Shown in pieces: positions 22,377-30,732 of a stretch of DNA of 64,000 nucleotides. Every line of letters starts with the position of its first letter. The stretch's first letter is position 1. The notes under the pieces are model-generated. The model made no database searches, was not told the DNA's origin, and worked only from the letters and a program-made list of their open reading frames with translations. The position numbers and the translations under genes are program-made. Where the stretch lies: the NCBI GenBank assembly GCA_001464495.1, contig LNDZ01000017.1, positions 62,001 through 126,000 of the forward strand, written 5' to 3'. This stretch comes from Betaproteobacteria bacterium Ga0074130. GTDB taxonomy: Bacteria > Pseudomonadota > Gammaproteobacteria > Burkholderiales > Rhodocyclaceae.

Positions 22377-22844
22377 TTACTTACTAGGCTCTTCAGAGGC
22401 CTTGTTGTACATGAACTGGCTGATCAGCTTTTCCAGCACCATTGCATCTTGGGTTTTCTTGATGGTATCGCCCGCCTTGAGCAATGCCTCATCACCACCC
22501 ACTTCAAAACCAATGTACTGCTCGCCCAACAGACCTGATGTATTGATCGTTGCAAAAGTATCGCGGGGGAATTGATAGCGCGCCTCCACATCCAGGGTTA
22601 CCAAGGCTTGGTAGCTTTCCGGATCAAAGCGGATATCCGCTACACGACCGACAACAACCCCGGCACTTTTCACTGGCGCACGCACCTTTAGGCCGCCAAT
22701 GTTACCAAAACGCGCCTGCAGGGCATAGCTTTCTCCGCCGCCGGAGTGGGTCAAATTGCCGACTTTGAGCGCTAGAAACAACAGTGCGGCTAGGCCAAGT
22801 GCTACGAAAAAACCGACCCAAAGGTCAAGTGTGGTGCGGCTCAT
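22377..22844 (-). CDS. mlaD: MCE-domain protein MlaD
   Basis: Inner-membrane anchored MCE protein that forms a hexameric ring for lipid passage in the MlaFEDB complex. It has one N-terminal membrane helix (about residues 7-27) and a single MCE domain with VRAPVKSAGVVVGRVADI and GLLGEQYIGFEVGG. At 155 residues it is normal. Its ATG directly follows the mlaE stop. Confidence 0.95.
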   Translation of the reverse strand: MSRTTLDLWVGFFVALGLAALLFLALKVGNLTHSGGGESYALQARFGNIGGLKVRAPVKSAGVVVGRVADIRFDPESYQALVTLDVEARYQFPRDTFATINTSGLLGEQYIGFEVGGDEALLKAGDTIKKTQDAMVLEKLISQFMYNKASEEPSK

Positions 22845-23639
22845 TTACGCTCCCGTGAACATGAATGCGGTCAAGACAAAGTCGGAGGCAAGGATTGCCA
22901 ATGCCGACGTCACCACGGTCCGCGTCGTGGCGGCCGACACACCCTCAGCCGAGGGGGCGGCATGAAAACCTTCAAAAACAGCGATCCAGCTGACGAGCAC
23001 GCCGAATACAAAACTCTTGATCACGCCATTGACGATATCGAGCCTGAAATCCACCGCAGATTGCATTTGCGACCAGAAGGAGCCCTCATCAACACCAATC
23101 AACACAACCCCAACCAAGTAGCCGCCGAAGACCCCAATTGCCGAGAACAAGGCCGCCAGTAGAGGCATAGAAATCACGCCCGCCCAGAAACGCGGAGCAA
23201 CCACTCGTGCTACCGGATCAACAGCCATCATTTCCATCGCGGACAACTGTTCTGTGGCGCGCATCAGACCGACTTCAGCGGTGATGGCTGATCCCGCACG
23301 GCTAGCAAACAAGAGTGCCGACACGACCGGGCCCAGTTCGCGCACTAGGGAAAGGGCGACCAAGACCCCCAGCGCCGAGCTCGAACCGTAGCGCTGCAGA
23401 GTGTCATAACCCTGTAGGCCAAGCACCATGCCCACAAACAGGCCGGACACCAAGATAATGATGAGGGAGAGAACGCCGGTGTAGTAAAGCTCTCTGGTAA
23501 TCAGGCTGAAACGACGCCATGCGGTCCCCGAACCCAAGAGGATTGCCACCAAAAAGCGGCTAGCTTGACCAAGCCGCTGCACACGGCTGGTCACTCGCCA
23601 CCCTAGGCGGGTCAATGCGCCTCGTAATGTGTCAAGCAT
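22845..23639 (-). CDS. mlaE: Phospholipid ABC transporter permease MlaE
   Basis: Permease of the MlaFEDB complex (MlaE/DUF140 family) with five or so membrane spans. Typical blocks include GLQGYDTLQRYGSSSALG, LVRELGPVVSALLFASRAGSA and EQLSAMEMMAVDP. The ATG at 23639 overlaps the mlaF stop by eight bases and has a GGGG-type site upstream, which I prefer over an in-frame codon at 23657. Confidence 0.95.
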   Translation of the reverse strand: MLDTLRGALTRLGWRVTSRVQRLGQASRFLVAILLGSGTAWRRFSLITRELYYTGVLSLIIILVSGLFVGMVLGLQGYDTLQRYGSSSALGVLVALSLVRELGPVVSALLFASRAGSAITAEVGLMRATEQLSAMEMMAVDPVARVVAPRFWAGVISMPLLAALFSAIGVFGGYLVGVVLIGVDEGSFWSQMQSAVDFRLDIVNGVIKSFVFGVLVSWIAVFEGFHAAPSAEGVSAATTRTVVTSALAILASDFVLTAFMFTGA

Positions 23640-24447
23640 GAATGCCCCTACCACCAATCAGCTCGCCTGCATAGGCGGGCGCTGGGTAGTGAAACGGTAC
23701 CGGACCATCCGGCTCACCCCAGATAAACTGGTGAACAAAGGGATCGGTCGAATTACGAATGTCGTCAGGGGTACCCTCGGCGACGACTTTCCCACCCGCC
23801 ATGAAATAGATGTAATCAACAATCTTAAGTGACTCAGGCACATCATGGGTCACCATGATGGAGCTCGCGCCCAAAGCATCGTTCAGCTTGCGAATCAACT
23901 CACCCGTGATCGCCAAGGAAATGGGGTCAAGACCAGCAAAAGGCTCGTCATACATCATCAGCATCGGGTCAAGGGCAATCCCTCGTGCTAGCGCCACACG
24001 TCGTGCCATACCGCCAGAGAGCTCATTGGGCATCAAGCGATGAGCCCCTCGCAGTCCAACCGCATGGAGCTTCATCAACACCAGATCGCGGATCAAGTCT
24101 TCAGACAAATTGGTGTTCTCGCGCAAAGGGAAGGCCACATTGTCGAAAACCGACAAATCAGTGAACAGGGCACCAAACTGGAACAGCATACCCATGCGCC
24201 GACGCAACTTGAAAAGCGCGGCGTTATCGAGCGCTGCCACATTTTGCCCGTCAACCAACACCTCGCCAGCCGACGCACGCAGCTGCCCGCCAATCAGGCG
24301 TAGCAAGGTGGTCTTGCCGCAACCGCTAGTACCCATGATGGCCACCAGCTTTCCGCGCGGGATCTCAAGATTGATCCCTGTCAGAATGGGCCGGCTCTCA
24401 TAGGCAAAATTCAGGTTGCTGATTTTGACGAGCGGTGTGGAGGACAC
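23632..24447 (-). CDS. mlaF: Phospholipid ABC transporter ATP-binding protein MlaF
   Basis: ATPase of the Mla system. Walker A is GTSGCGKTTLL, the signature is ELSGGMARRVALARG, and Walker B is LMMYDEPFAGLDP. The C-terminal tail is long, as in MlaF proteins that contact MlaB. The start is uncertain: GTG at 24447 has GGAT just before it, and TTG at 24456 has no ribosome site. It is the first gene of the run mlaF-E-D-A-C-B, ABC pair, ibaG, murA. Confidence 0.95.
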   Translation of the reverse strand: MSSTPLVKISNLNFAYESRPILTGINLEIPRGKLVAIMGTSGCGKTTLLRLIGGQLRASAGEVLVDGQNVAALDNAALFKLRRRMGMLFQFGALFTDLSVFDNVAFPLRENTNLSEDLIRDLVLMKLHAVGLRGAHRLMPNELSGGMARRVALARGIALDPMLMMYDEPFAGLDPISLAITGELIRKLNDALGASSIMVTHDVPESLKIVDYIYFMAGGKVVAEGTPDDIRNSTDPFVHQFIWGEPDGPVPFHYPAPAYAGELIGGRGIHA

Positions 24448-24491
24448 GATATCCAATCGATAAGTGCTGCGTGAGGATTAGCTAATTCAGC

Positions 24492-24519
24492 ATTTTAACA
24501 GATTGCCCACGCCATCAAA
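24492..24519 (-). promoter_or_regulatory. Sigma-70 promoter candidate for the mla operon
   Basis: On the minus strand TTTGAT (24519-24514) and TAAAAT (24497-24492) are 16 bases apart, with a start point expected about 40 bases before the mlaF GTG. The -10 is good, the -35 fair. Confidence 0.4.
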
Positions 24520-24593
24520 GCTCAACTCACTGTCTCATTCTTAGCAGGAAGGGCGAGATTCCATGAGTACTCACTTCACTCTCAGGGGTAATA

Positions 24594-24615
24594 TGGTGTT
24601 CAATATTGGACACCA
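24594..24615. promoter_or_regulatory. Dyad operator before the pilus response-regulator gene
   Basis: A 22-bp palindrome with two mismatched positions: TGGTGTTCAAT followed by ATTGGACACCA. Its core GTGTTC-N6-GGACAC has the same half-site and spacing as the two dyads upstream of the pilin promoter at 42139-42177. It ends 21 bases before the GTG of the sigma-54 regulator and overlaps a possible -10 (TAATAT at 24589-24594), so it may be an autorepression site. Confidence 0.6.
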
Positions 24616-24636
24616 ACAAATCAATAACACCTTGCG

Positions 24637-26040
24637 GTGAATAACAACACTCAGCACCCTTCGCTCCTGATTGTCGATGATGACCCCCTCATCACGGAGT
24701 CGATCGCCTATTTCCTGCGTGATGCCTATGACATCCGCACCGCCGCCTCTCGCCCCGAGGCCGTCCAGTTTCTTCGCGGCGGCTACCGGCCTGATTTGGC
24801 GCTGATAGACCTTGGCCTTCCGCCCTACCCCCATCGGCCCGACGAAGGTCACCATTTGATAAGCGACTTGCTTGCACATTCACCCGCAACTCGCATCATT
24901 GTGCTCTCAGGCCAACAGGATGAAGCGAATGCCCGAAAGGCACGCACCCTCGGTGCCGTAGACTTTGTTGCCAAACCTGCGGACCCCGAGCAGTTAAGGC
25001 ATTTACTGGATCAACTACGTCCCCAACCCGCAGCTGGCATCGGCGCTTTGCTGGGTAACAGCGTGGCGATGGACAAATTGCGGGCCCTGATCACGCAGTA
25101 CTCAAGCTCACCCTTCCCCGTATTGGTGACCGGCGAGTCTGGGAGTGGCAAAGAGCTCGTCGCGCGCGAGCTGCACCGCCGCTCCTCCCGACATAACGGC
25201 CCATTGCTTGCGCTTAACTGCGCCGCCATCTCGCCGACGCTCGTTGAACCAACCTTATTTGGGCATAACAAAGGCGCCTTCACGGGCGCCCAACAGTCGC
25301 GCGCTGGCTATTTCGAAGAGGCAGCCGATGGCACGCTCTTCCTCGATGAGATTGGCGAACTCCCTCTGGACCTACAACCCAAGCTACTTCGCGTCCTTGA
25401 AAACGGCGAGTTTCAGCGTGTCGGCGATACGCAAACCCGTACTTCGCAAGCACGGATCATTGCCGCTACTAACCGCGATCTCCGCCGCGAGGTCCGTGAA
25501 GGCCGCTTCCGCGCGGACCTTTACCACCGCCTATCGGTGTTCACGATCAGCGTACCGCCACTACGCGAACTGGGAAATGACCGGCTGCAATTACTCGACC
25601 ACTTCACGCGTCAGTTCGTGCAAGAGTCAGGGGCTGCGCCGTTTGTACTTGATGCTGGTGCGCAACAGCTATGGAATCGTTACGAATTCCCCGGCAACGT
25701 CCGAGAACTGCGCAACATCATCATCCGTTTGTGCGCCAAACACCCGGGACGGCATATCACTGCAACCCAGCTGGGTGAGGAACTCGACGACTTTCGGACA
25801 GCACCCGAATTGAGCACGGCATCAGCACAGCATGATGACGAGCTACTACAAACCGCTCGCACCATTTTGCAAGCAGGCGCGGTTGATCTGCACGAGATCT
25901 TACGGTCTTGGGAGAGCGCCTACATTCAGGCTGCCCAAGAGCTGACATCAGGCAACATTAGCCAGAGCGCGAAATTGCTCGGGCTTAATCGAACCACCCT
26001 GTATAACCGAATCGTGACACTGGAGCGCTACAAGCGCTAA
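24637..26040 (+). CDS. Sigma-54-dependent response regulator, PrsR-like, of the pilus cluster
   Basis: NtrC-type activator of 467 residues. The receiver domain (about 8-125) has the acidic pair DDD, the phosphate acceptor near Asp58 in LIDLGLPP and Lys113. The AAA+ domain (about 138-365) has Walker A GESGSGKE and an intact GAFTGA loop (213-218) for sigma-54 contact. The end is a Fis-type helix-turn-helix (NISQSAKLLGLNRTTLYNRI). The LDLGLPP-like motif and acidic EG insert resemble PrsR regulators of PEP-CTERM systems. The start is GTG. It directly precedes mshM; the likely kinase partner is at 40371-42104. Confidence 0.92.
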   Translation: MNNNTQHPSLLIVDDDPLITESIAYFLRDAYDIRTAASRPEAVQFLRGGYRPDLALIDLGLPPYPHRPDEGHHLISDLLAHSPATRIIVLSGQQDEANARKARTLGAVDFVAKPADPEQLRHLLDQLRPQPAAGIGALLGNSVAMDKLRALITQYSSSPFPVLVTGESGSGKELVARELHRRSSRHNGPLLALNCAAISPTLVEPTLFGHNKGAFTGAQQSRAGYFEEAADGTLFLDEIGELPLDLQPKLLRVLENGEFQRVGDTQTRTSQARIIAATNRDLRREVREGRFRADLYHRLSVFTISVPPLRELGNDRLQLLDHFTRQFVQESGAAPFVLDAGAQQLWNRYEFPGNVRELRNIIIRLCAKHPGRHITATQLGEELDDFRTAPELSTASAQHDDELLQTARTILQAGAVDLHEILRSWESAYIQAAQELTSGNISQSAKLLGLNRTTLYNRIVTLERYKR

Positions 26041-26057
26041 ACCGGGAGACATCCACC

Positions 26058-27476
26058 ATGTATCTGGACCATTTTGGCCTGCGCGAATCGCCCTTCCGCA
26101 TCACTCCGCATACCGAGTTTTTCTTTTCGGGGGCAAATCGAGGGGCCACGCTGGATGCACTGATTTATGCGATCACGCACGATGAGGGCATCGTAAAGGT
26201 CAGCGGAGAAGTTGGCAGCGGCAAGACCATGCTGTGCAGGGTTTTGCTGGAAAGGCTGCCAGCCAATGTCGTCACGGTATATCTGGCCAATCCTTCATTG
26301 TCGCGCGATGACATTCTCTTTGCGCTGGCTGACGAACTCAGCCTAGACGTCCCCACAGCCGCTCGTTCAGCGCAAATCATCCGGCTTTTGCAAGAGCACC
26401 TCATCTGTCTGTATGCAAAAGGCCATCAGGTTGTCGTGCTAATTGATGAAGCCCATGCCATGCCGCTGGAGACGCTGGAGGAAATTCGTCTGCTCTCCAA
26501 TCTCGAGTCTAATCGACACAAGTTGCTGCAAATCGTCATGTTCGGTCAGCCCGAACTAAATGAAATCTTGTCCCGCAGCGACATGCGCCAGTTGAAAGAG
26601 CGCATTACTCATAATTTCACGCTGGGCCCACTCGGCCGCGAGGAAACCGCTGAGTACATCGACTTCCGACTCAGGGCCGCAGGTTATAAAGGCGCCAGTA
26701 TTTTTGCGCCTGCAGCGATCAACATGATTGCTGCAGCTGCACTCGGACTGACACGGCGCATCAACATTATTGCCGATAAGGCCTTACTGTCGGCCTATGC
26801 AGCAAGCAAACACGAGGTTGGACCTGAGGAAGCGAAAGCTGCCATTCAGGACTGCGACTTCTCAAGTAGCATTGTCCGCACGGTGAATCGCAATGCCATT
26901 TTTGCTGGCATCGGAGTGGTCAGCCTCATGGCAGCACTGTGGCTAACGCTGTCACACCAGCCAACAGCTACGCCCTCCACGCCTGTGCCCCAGCCGCCTG
27001 CTGTGCCCGTGAATGAGGCAAAGCCAGTACTAGCACAGGCTGAAAGTGTCCCCACTTTAGTTGAGTCCTCACCACTCGCAAAAACACCAGTCGCTCAGAC
27101 ACCAGCTACGTCAGCAACAAACCCATCGCCGGCCACAGAAGCCACAAGCTACCCATTTGGCCCGCTGACGCGTCACCACCTACAAAGCGGGCAGCAATGG
27201 CTTGTAAAAGCAAACAACAGCCATTGGTTTATTCAAATTTTGGCTATCAACCCTTCGAGCGCCCCCCAAGTTGAGGTTTTTTTGAAGAAACTGAGTACCC
27301 AGGTTCCTCCGGATCAAATTCGAGTTTACTTAGCTAAACGAGACAAAACCGAACGGATCGGTGTGATTTACGGGGAATATGAAAGCCAGAGTGCGGCACA
27401 AGCTGCGATCGCCCAACTCCCCGCAGAGGTCAGGAGTTCCCAACCTTACCCACGCCAAGTACAAAAGCTACGTTAA
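26058..27476 (+). CDS. mshM: MshM/ExeA-like AAA ATPase with C-terminal SPOR-like domain
   Basis: A 472-residue ATPase of the ExeA/MshM type, which helps assemble the secretin of type IV pilus or type II secretion machines. The start MYLDHFGLRESPFRITPH is typical. Walker A GEVGSGKT is at about 50-57 and Walker B VVVLIDEAH near 140. A membrane span follows at about 283-303, then a proline-rich linker and a C-terminal SPOR-like domain (about 385-468) that may bind septal or denuded peptidoglycan. GGGAGA precedes the ATG. It is 17 bases after the regulator gene. Confidence 0.9.
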   Translation: MYLDHFGLRESPFRITPHTEFFFSGANRGATLDALIYAITHDEGIVKVSGEVGSGKTMLCRVLLERLPANVVTVYLANPSLSRDDILFALADELSLDVPTAARSAQIIRLLQEHLICLYAKGHQVVVLIDEAHAMPLETLEEIRLLSNLESNRHKLLQIVMFGQPELNEILSRSDMRQLKERITHNFTLGPLGREETAEYIDFRLRAAGYKGASIFAPAAINMIAAAALGLTRRINIIADKALLSAYAASKHEVGPEEAKAAIQDCDFSSSIVRTVNRNAIFAGIGVVSLMAALWLTLSHQPTATPSTPVPQPPAVPVNEAKPVLAQAESVPTLVESSPLAKTPVAQTPATSATNPSPATEATSYPFGPLTRHHLQSGQQWLVKANNSHWFIQILAINPSSAPQVEVFLKKLSTQVPPDQIRVYLAKRDKTERIGVIYGEYESQSAAQAAIAQLPAEVRSSQPYPRQVQKLR

Positions 27477-27559
27477 AAAAATACAACGTAGTATCCGCAA
27501 ATATGCAGAAAAGATAATCCCCTTCATATCCTAGGGTAATATACCAACTTGAGCTAAAA

Positions 27560-27576
27560 GCCTGCAGCGTGCAGGC
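27560..27576 (+). repeat. Inverted repeat in the mshL leader
   Basis: GCCTGCA-GCG-TGCAGGC, a perfect 7-bp stem with a 3-base loop, 26 bases before the mshL ATG. No T-run follows. The left arm with its flank (TAAAAGCCTGCAG, 27555-27567) recurs at 54979-54991 before the GGDEF-EAL gene, where the same two arms also occur. Confidence 0.6.
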
Positions 27577-27602
27577 CCTCACCATCTTCGGATAGGGTCG
27601 GA

Positions 27603-29390
27603 ATGCAGTCATCTCGTCGTCTTGCCATCTTGGTGCCGAGCGGCATCCTTCTTGCCAGCACCTTGATTGCGTGCAGCAGCACCCCAGCCACCATATCAGA
27701 GGCACATTTACGCCAATCTGATGTCCCCGCTGCAAAAAACAACATTCCCACGCCTGTACAAGCCAGCGTGGCAGTTCCGAGACCACGTGCATCAGCAAAA
27801 ACAGAGACTTACAGTGTTGTCGTTAATAACGTTCGTGTCCAAGAGTTATTGTTTGCGCTCGCGCGTGATGCAAAACTGAATGTTGATATTCACCCCGGCA
27901 TTCAAGGCACCGTAACGCTAAACGCCATTGACCAGACATTGCAGCAGTTACTGCAACGCATTTCCAAACAAGTGGATATGCGTTGGGAGCTGGACGGCCC
28001 CAACCTTGCAGTCATGCCCGACTCCCCCTTCCTGCGTAACTATAAGGTCGATTACGTTAATCTAACCCGTGACGCCTCCGGAACGATTTCCGCAAGCTCT
28101 CAAATCAGCACCAGTACAAGCGGCGGGACCACCAGCGGTAGTAGCGCGGGGACAACCGGAGGGGCTGGCAGCAATGTCTCGACAAGCCGGGTAGAAAACA
28201 AGGTCAGCAACCATTTCTGGGCTTCGCTGGAAAAGAACATCAAAGACTTACTACGCGAGACTGACAAACTATTCCCCGAAGGCTCCAGCGAGACAGTTGT
28301 TGAACGCAGTGATCAACAAAGCACCACTGGGACAGGCGCAGCAGCAAGTACAGCACGCACTACGCGCACTACGACTACACCGCAGGGAATTGGCAATAGC
28401 CCAAACCCTGCGACACTGCAACAAGACGAAACCACAGTCATGCGGAGAACGACCTTCCGTGAGGCTGCCTCAGTCATCATCAATGCGGAAAGCGGCATTG
28501 TGTCCGTTCGTGCAACAGGGCGTCAGCACGAAAAAATACAAGAATTTATTGACCAAGTGACGAGCAGTGCTCGGCGCCAAGTCATGATCGAGGCCACGAT
28601 CCTCGAAGTACAGCTGAACGATGTTTACAAACAAGGTATCAACTGGTCAAAGCTGAACACGGCAACCGCACTATCGAACTCACCCGCCGCATTTACTTTA
28701 ACTGCATCAACAGGACGTATCGTCAATTTGTTGGAACAGTTTGGTGATGTTCGCGTGCTTTCAAGCCCCAAGCTATCTGTACTAAACAATCAATCTGCGC
28801 TGTTGAAAGTCGTTGAGAATTACGTCTACTTTTCGGTGAAGTCTGACATTGCCTCCAGCACCGTAGCAGGTGTTGCTCCGGTCAAAGCGTTCACAACAAC
28901 CCCACAATCAGTCTCAGTCGGCTTGGTAATGGTGGTGACACCTCAAATTAGCGAGAACAATTCGATCACCTTGAATGTCCGCCCCTCAATTACCAGCATC
29001 AGCGCGTTTGCAGACGACCCCAATCCTGATTTAACTATCAAGAATCAGGTTCCAATGATCCGCACGCGAGAGATTGAGTCGATCATGCGCGTCGAAGATG
29101 GCGAAATAGCCGTTCTTGGCGGACTCATGCAAGAGAGAATTGACTTCAAAACCAACCGTGTTCCATTAGTAGGTGGAATTCCCGTGCTGGGTGAAGTGTT
29201 TTCTGCGCGAGAAAATGTTTCCCAGAAGACGGAATTGGTCATTTTCTTACGTCCTGTCGTCATCAAAGATCCAAGTGTGAATGGGGACTACAAGAGCTAT
29301 CGGAATATGTTGCCGAATAGTGATTTCATGACACGCCCAGAGCATTCGGGGCCATTCAGCCTTCCAAATGACAGAGGAATGCGTCCATGA
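27603..29390 (+). CDS. mshL: MSHA-type pilus secretin lipoprotein MshL
   Basis: Outer-membrane secretin (595 residues) that lets the pilus exit. The signal peptide ends in the lipobox LIAC, giving a lipid anchor at about Cys24. A secretin/TonB short N-terminal domain (about 63-135) is followed by a Ser/Gly/Thr-rich insert (about 160-195), an N0/N1-like segment (about 280-330) and the C-terminal secretin pore, with VLSSPKLSVLNNQSALLKV and VPLVGGIPVLGEVF. The Ser/Gly-rich insert and a second one near 235-265 look like flexible loops. It overlaps mshN by four bases. Confidence 0.95.
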   Translation: MQSSRRLAILVPSGILLASTLIACSSTPATISEAHLRQSDVPAAKNNIPTPVQASVAVPRPRASAKTETYSVVVNNVRVQELLFALARDAKLNVDIHPGIQGTVTLNAIDQTLQQLLQRISKQVDMRWELDGPNLAVMPDSPFLRNYKVDYVNLTRDASGTISASSQISTSTSGGTTSGSSAGTTGGAGSNVSTSRVENKVSNHFWASLEKNIKDLLRETDKLFPEGSSETVVERSDQQSTTGTGAAASTARTTRTTTTPQGIGNSPNPATLQQDETTVMRRTTFREAASVIINAESGIVSVRATGRQHEKIQEFIDQVTSSARRQVMIEATILEVQLNDVYKQGINWSKLNTATALSNSPAAFTLTASTGRIVNLLEQFGDVRVLSSPKLSVLNNQSALLKVVENYVYFSVKSDIASSTVAGVAPVKAFTTTPQSVSVGLVMVVTPQISENNSITLNVRPSITSISAFADDPNPDLTIKNQVPMIRTREIESIMRVEDGEIAVLGGLMQERIDFKTNRVPLVGGIPVLGEVFSARENVSQKTELVIFLRPVVIKDPSVNGDYKSYRNMLPNSDFMTRPEHSGPFSLPNDRGMRP

Positions 29391-30712
29391 GTCTCCTCAT
29401 GGATGCCCTGCGCAAAGCTGAAGAAGCGAAGCGCCAGAATAAGGAAACCATGAGCCATGGCGAGCCTGACGTAACGCCAGTATCAGAACATCAGGCAAGT
29501 GCCCTCTCGCTTGAAACTCGCCCACTTGAGATGGAGCCAAAGGCGCTGCTCATCGAGCCTGAAGCACCACTTATAGAAGCGGCGCATACCCCCCAAACGT
29601 CCGCAGAATTGCTAACTGAAGCCTTTGGGGAAGCGCCGGCAATAGCGGTCACCGACAAAGCAACGCCTGCGCCAGCCGAATCGCCGCAGCCAAAGCGTGA
29701 GCCGAATATTCGCAAACCTGCATTAGAAGCGCCGCAAGTCTCAGGTAACACAGAGACGCGTGACTCGATTCAGAACGTCTTCAAGGCTAAGCAGCCTGAA
29801 CCCAAATCCAATCGCTCATTTCTCATCATCACGGGCAGTTTTACCGCTGTGGCGGTTGCTGCGATTGCGGGCTACTTCTGGTGGCAACTGCAACCACGCT
29901 CAGCTCCCCTTGTCTTGCCCACTGGATACACAGCGGCCACGCCTGCTGCCCCCTTACAAACACCTGCTACTGCAGTTGCAGCGCTACCGGCATTACCCAC
30001 GCCTGAACCGGCACCTGTAGAGAAAACTGCCGTCACGAGTGCTGAAAAGCAACCATCCAGCGATAAAACCTTGTCAGTCAAACTTGAGCCGAAGGCTGCC
30101 CCGGTTGCTGAAAGCCCCATTCGCATCAGCAATAGCACGCCCAAGCTGAATGCATCAATCAGCCAAGGGTATGAAGCGCTGCAAAAGGGCGATCTGAAAG
30201 CCGCCCAGCACGCCTATGAGCGTGCGCTGGCTGCTGACTCCCGTAATCTGGATACGCTTTACGGTCTCGCCTCAATTGCACTTCAGCGCGGCAACAATAA
30301 CCTTGCCGAGGATTACTACTTCAAAATTCTTGAACTCGACCCACGCGACGCTGTTGCACTCTCGGCAATGACAGGGCTGCGCGGCAAGGCCAATGGTAGC
30401 AATGCAGAAAGCCGTCTCAAAGGCATTATTGCCGAGCAACCCAACGTGGCAGCGCTACATCTTGCCTTGGGTAATCTTTATGCACAGGATGAACGGTGGC
30501 GCGACGCCCAGCAGTCTTACTTCCTCGCCCTCAAGAATGACAGCGAGTCTCCTGATGCTGCTTACAACCTTGCAGTCAGCCTAGACCAGCTACGGCAAGA
30601 CAAATTAGCGATCCAGTATTACAACGAGGCGCTCCGCTTGGCTAACAACCGCCCCAGCAACTTCAACCGCGCCCAGATTCAGGCCCGCCTGAAGGAGCTG
30701 CAAGCCCCTTAA
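29387..30712 (+). CDS. mshN: TPR protein of the pilus cluster, MshN-like
   Basis: A 441-residue membrane-anchored tetratricopeptide protein. The N-terminus SLLMDALRKAEEAKRQNKE is a short helix common in secretion-system TPR proteins. A long acidic proline-rich cytoplasmic stretch, one membrane span (about 146-166), a proline-rich periplasmic linker and TPR repeats (about 250-435) follow. In MSHA operons MshN lies between mshL and mshE and is thought to help secretin assembly. Its ATG overlaps the mshL stop. Confidence 0.88.
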   Translation: MSLLMDALRKAEEAKRQNKETMSHGEPDVTPVSEHQASALSLETRPLEMEPKALLIEPEAPLIEAAHTPQTSAELLTEAFGEAPAIAVTDKATPAPAESPQPKREPNIRKPALEAPQVSGNTETRDSIQNVFKAKQPEPKSNRSFLIITGSFTAVAVAAIAGYFWWQLQPRSAPLVLPTGYTAATPAAPLQTPATAVAALPALPTPEPAPVEKTAVTSAEKQPSSDKTLSVKLEPKAAPVAESPIRISNSTPKLNASISQGYEALQKGDLKAAQHAYERALAADSRNLDTLYGLASIALQRGNNNLAEDYYFKILELDPRDAVALSAMTGLRGKANGSNAESRLKGIIAEQPNVAALHLALGNLYAQDERWRDAQQSYFLALKNDSESPDAAYNLAVSLDQLRQDKLAIQYYNEALRLANNRPSNFNRAQIQARLKELQAP

Positions 30713-30732
30713 GCGAGGGATTGCTCGAACTC

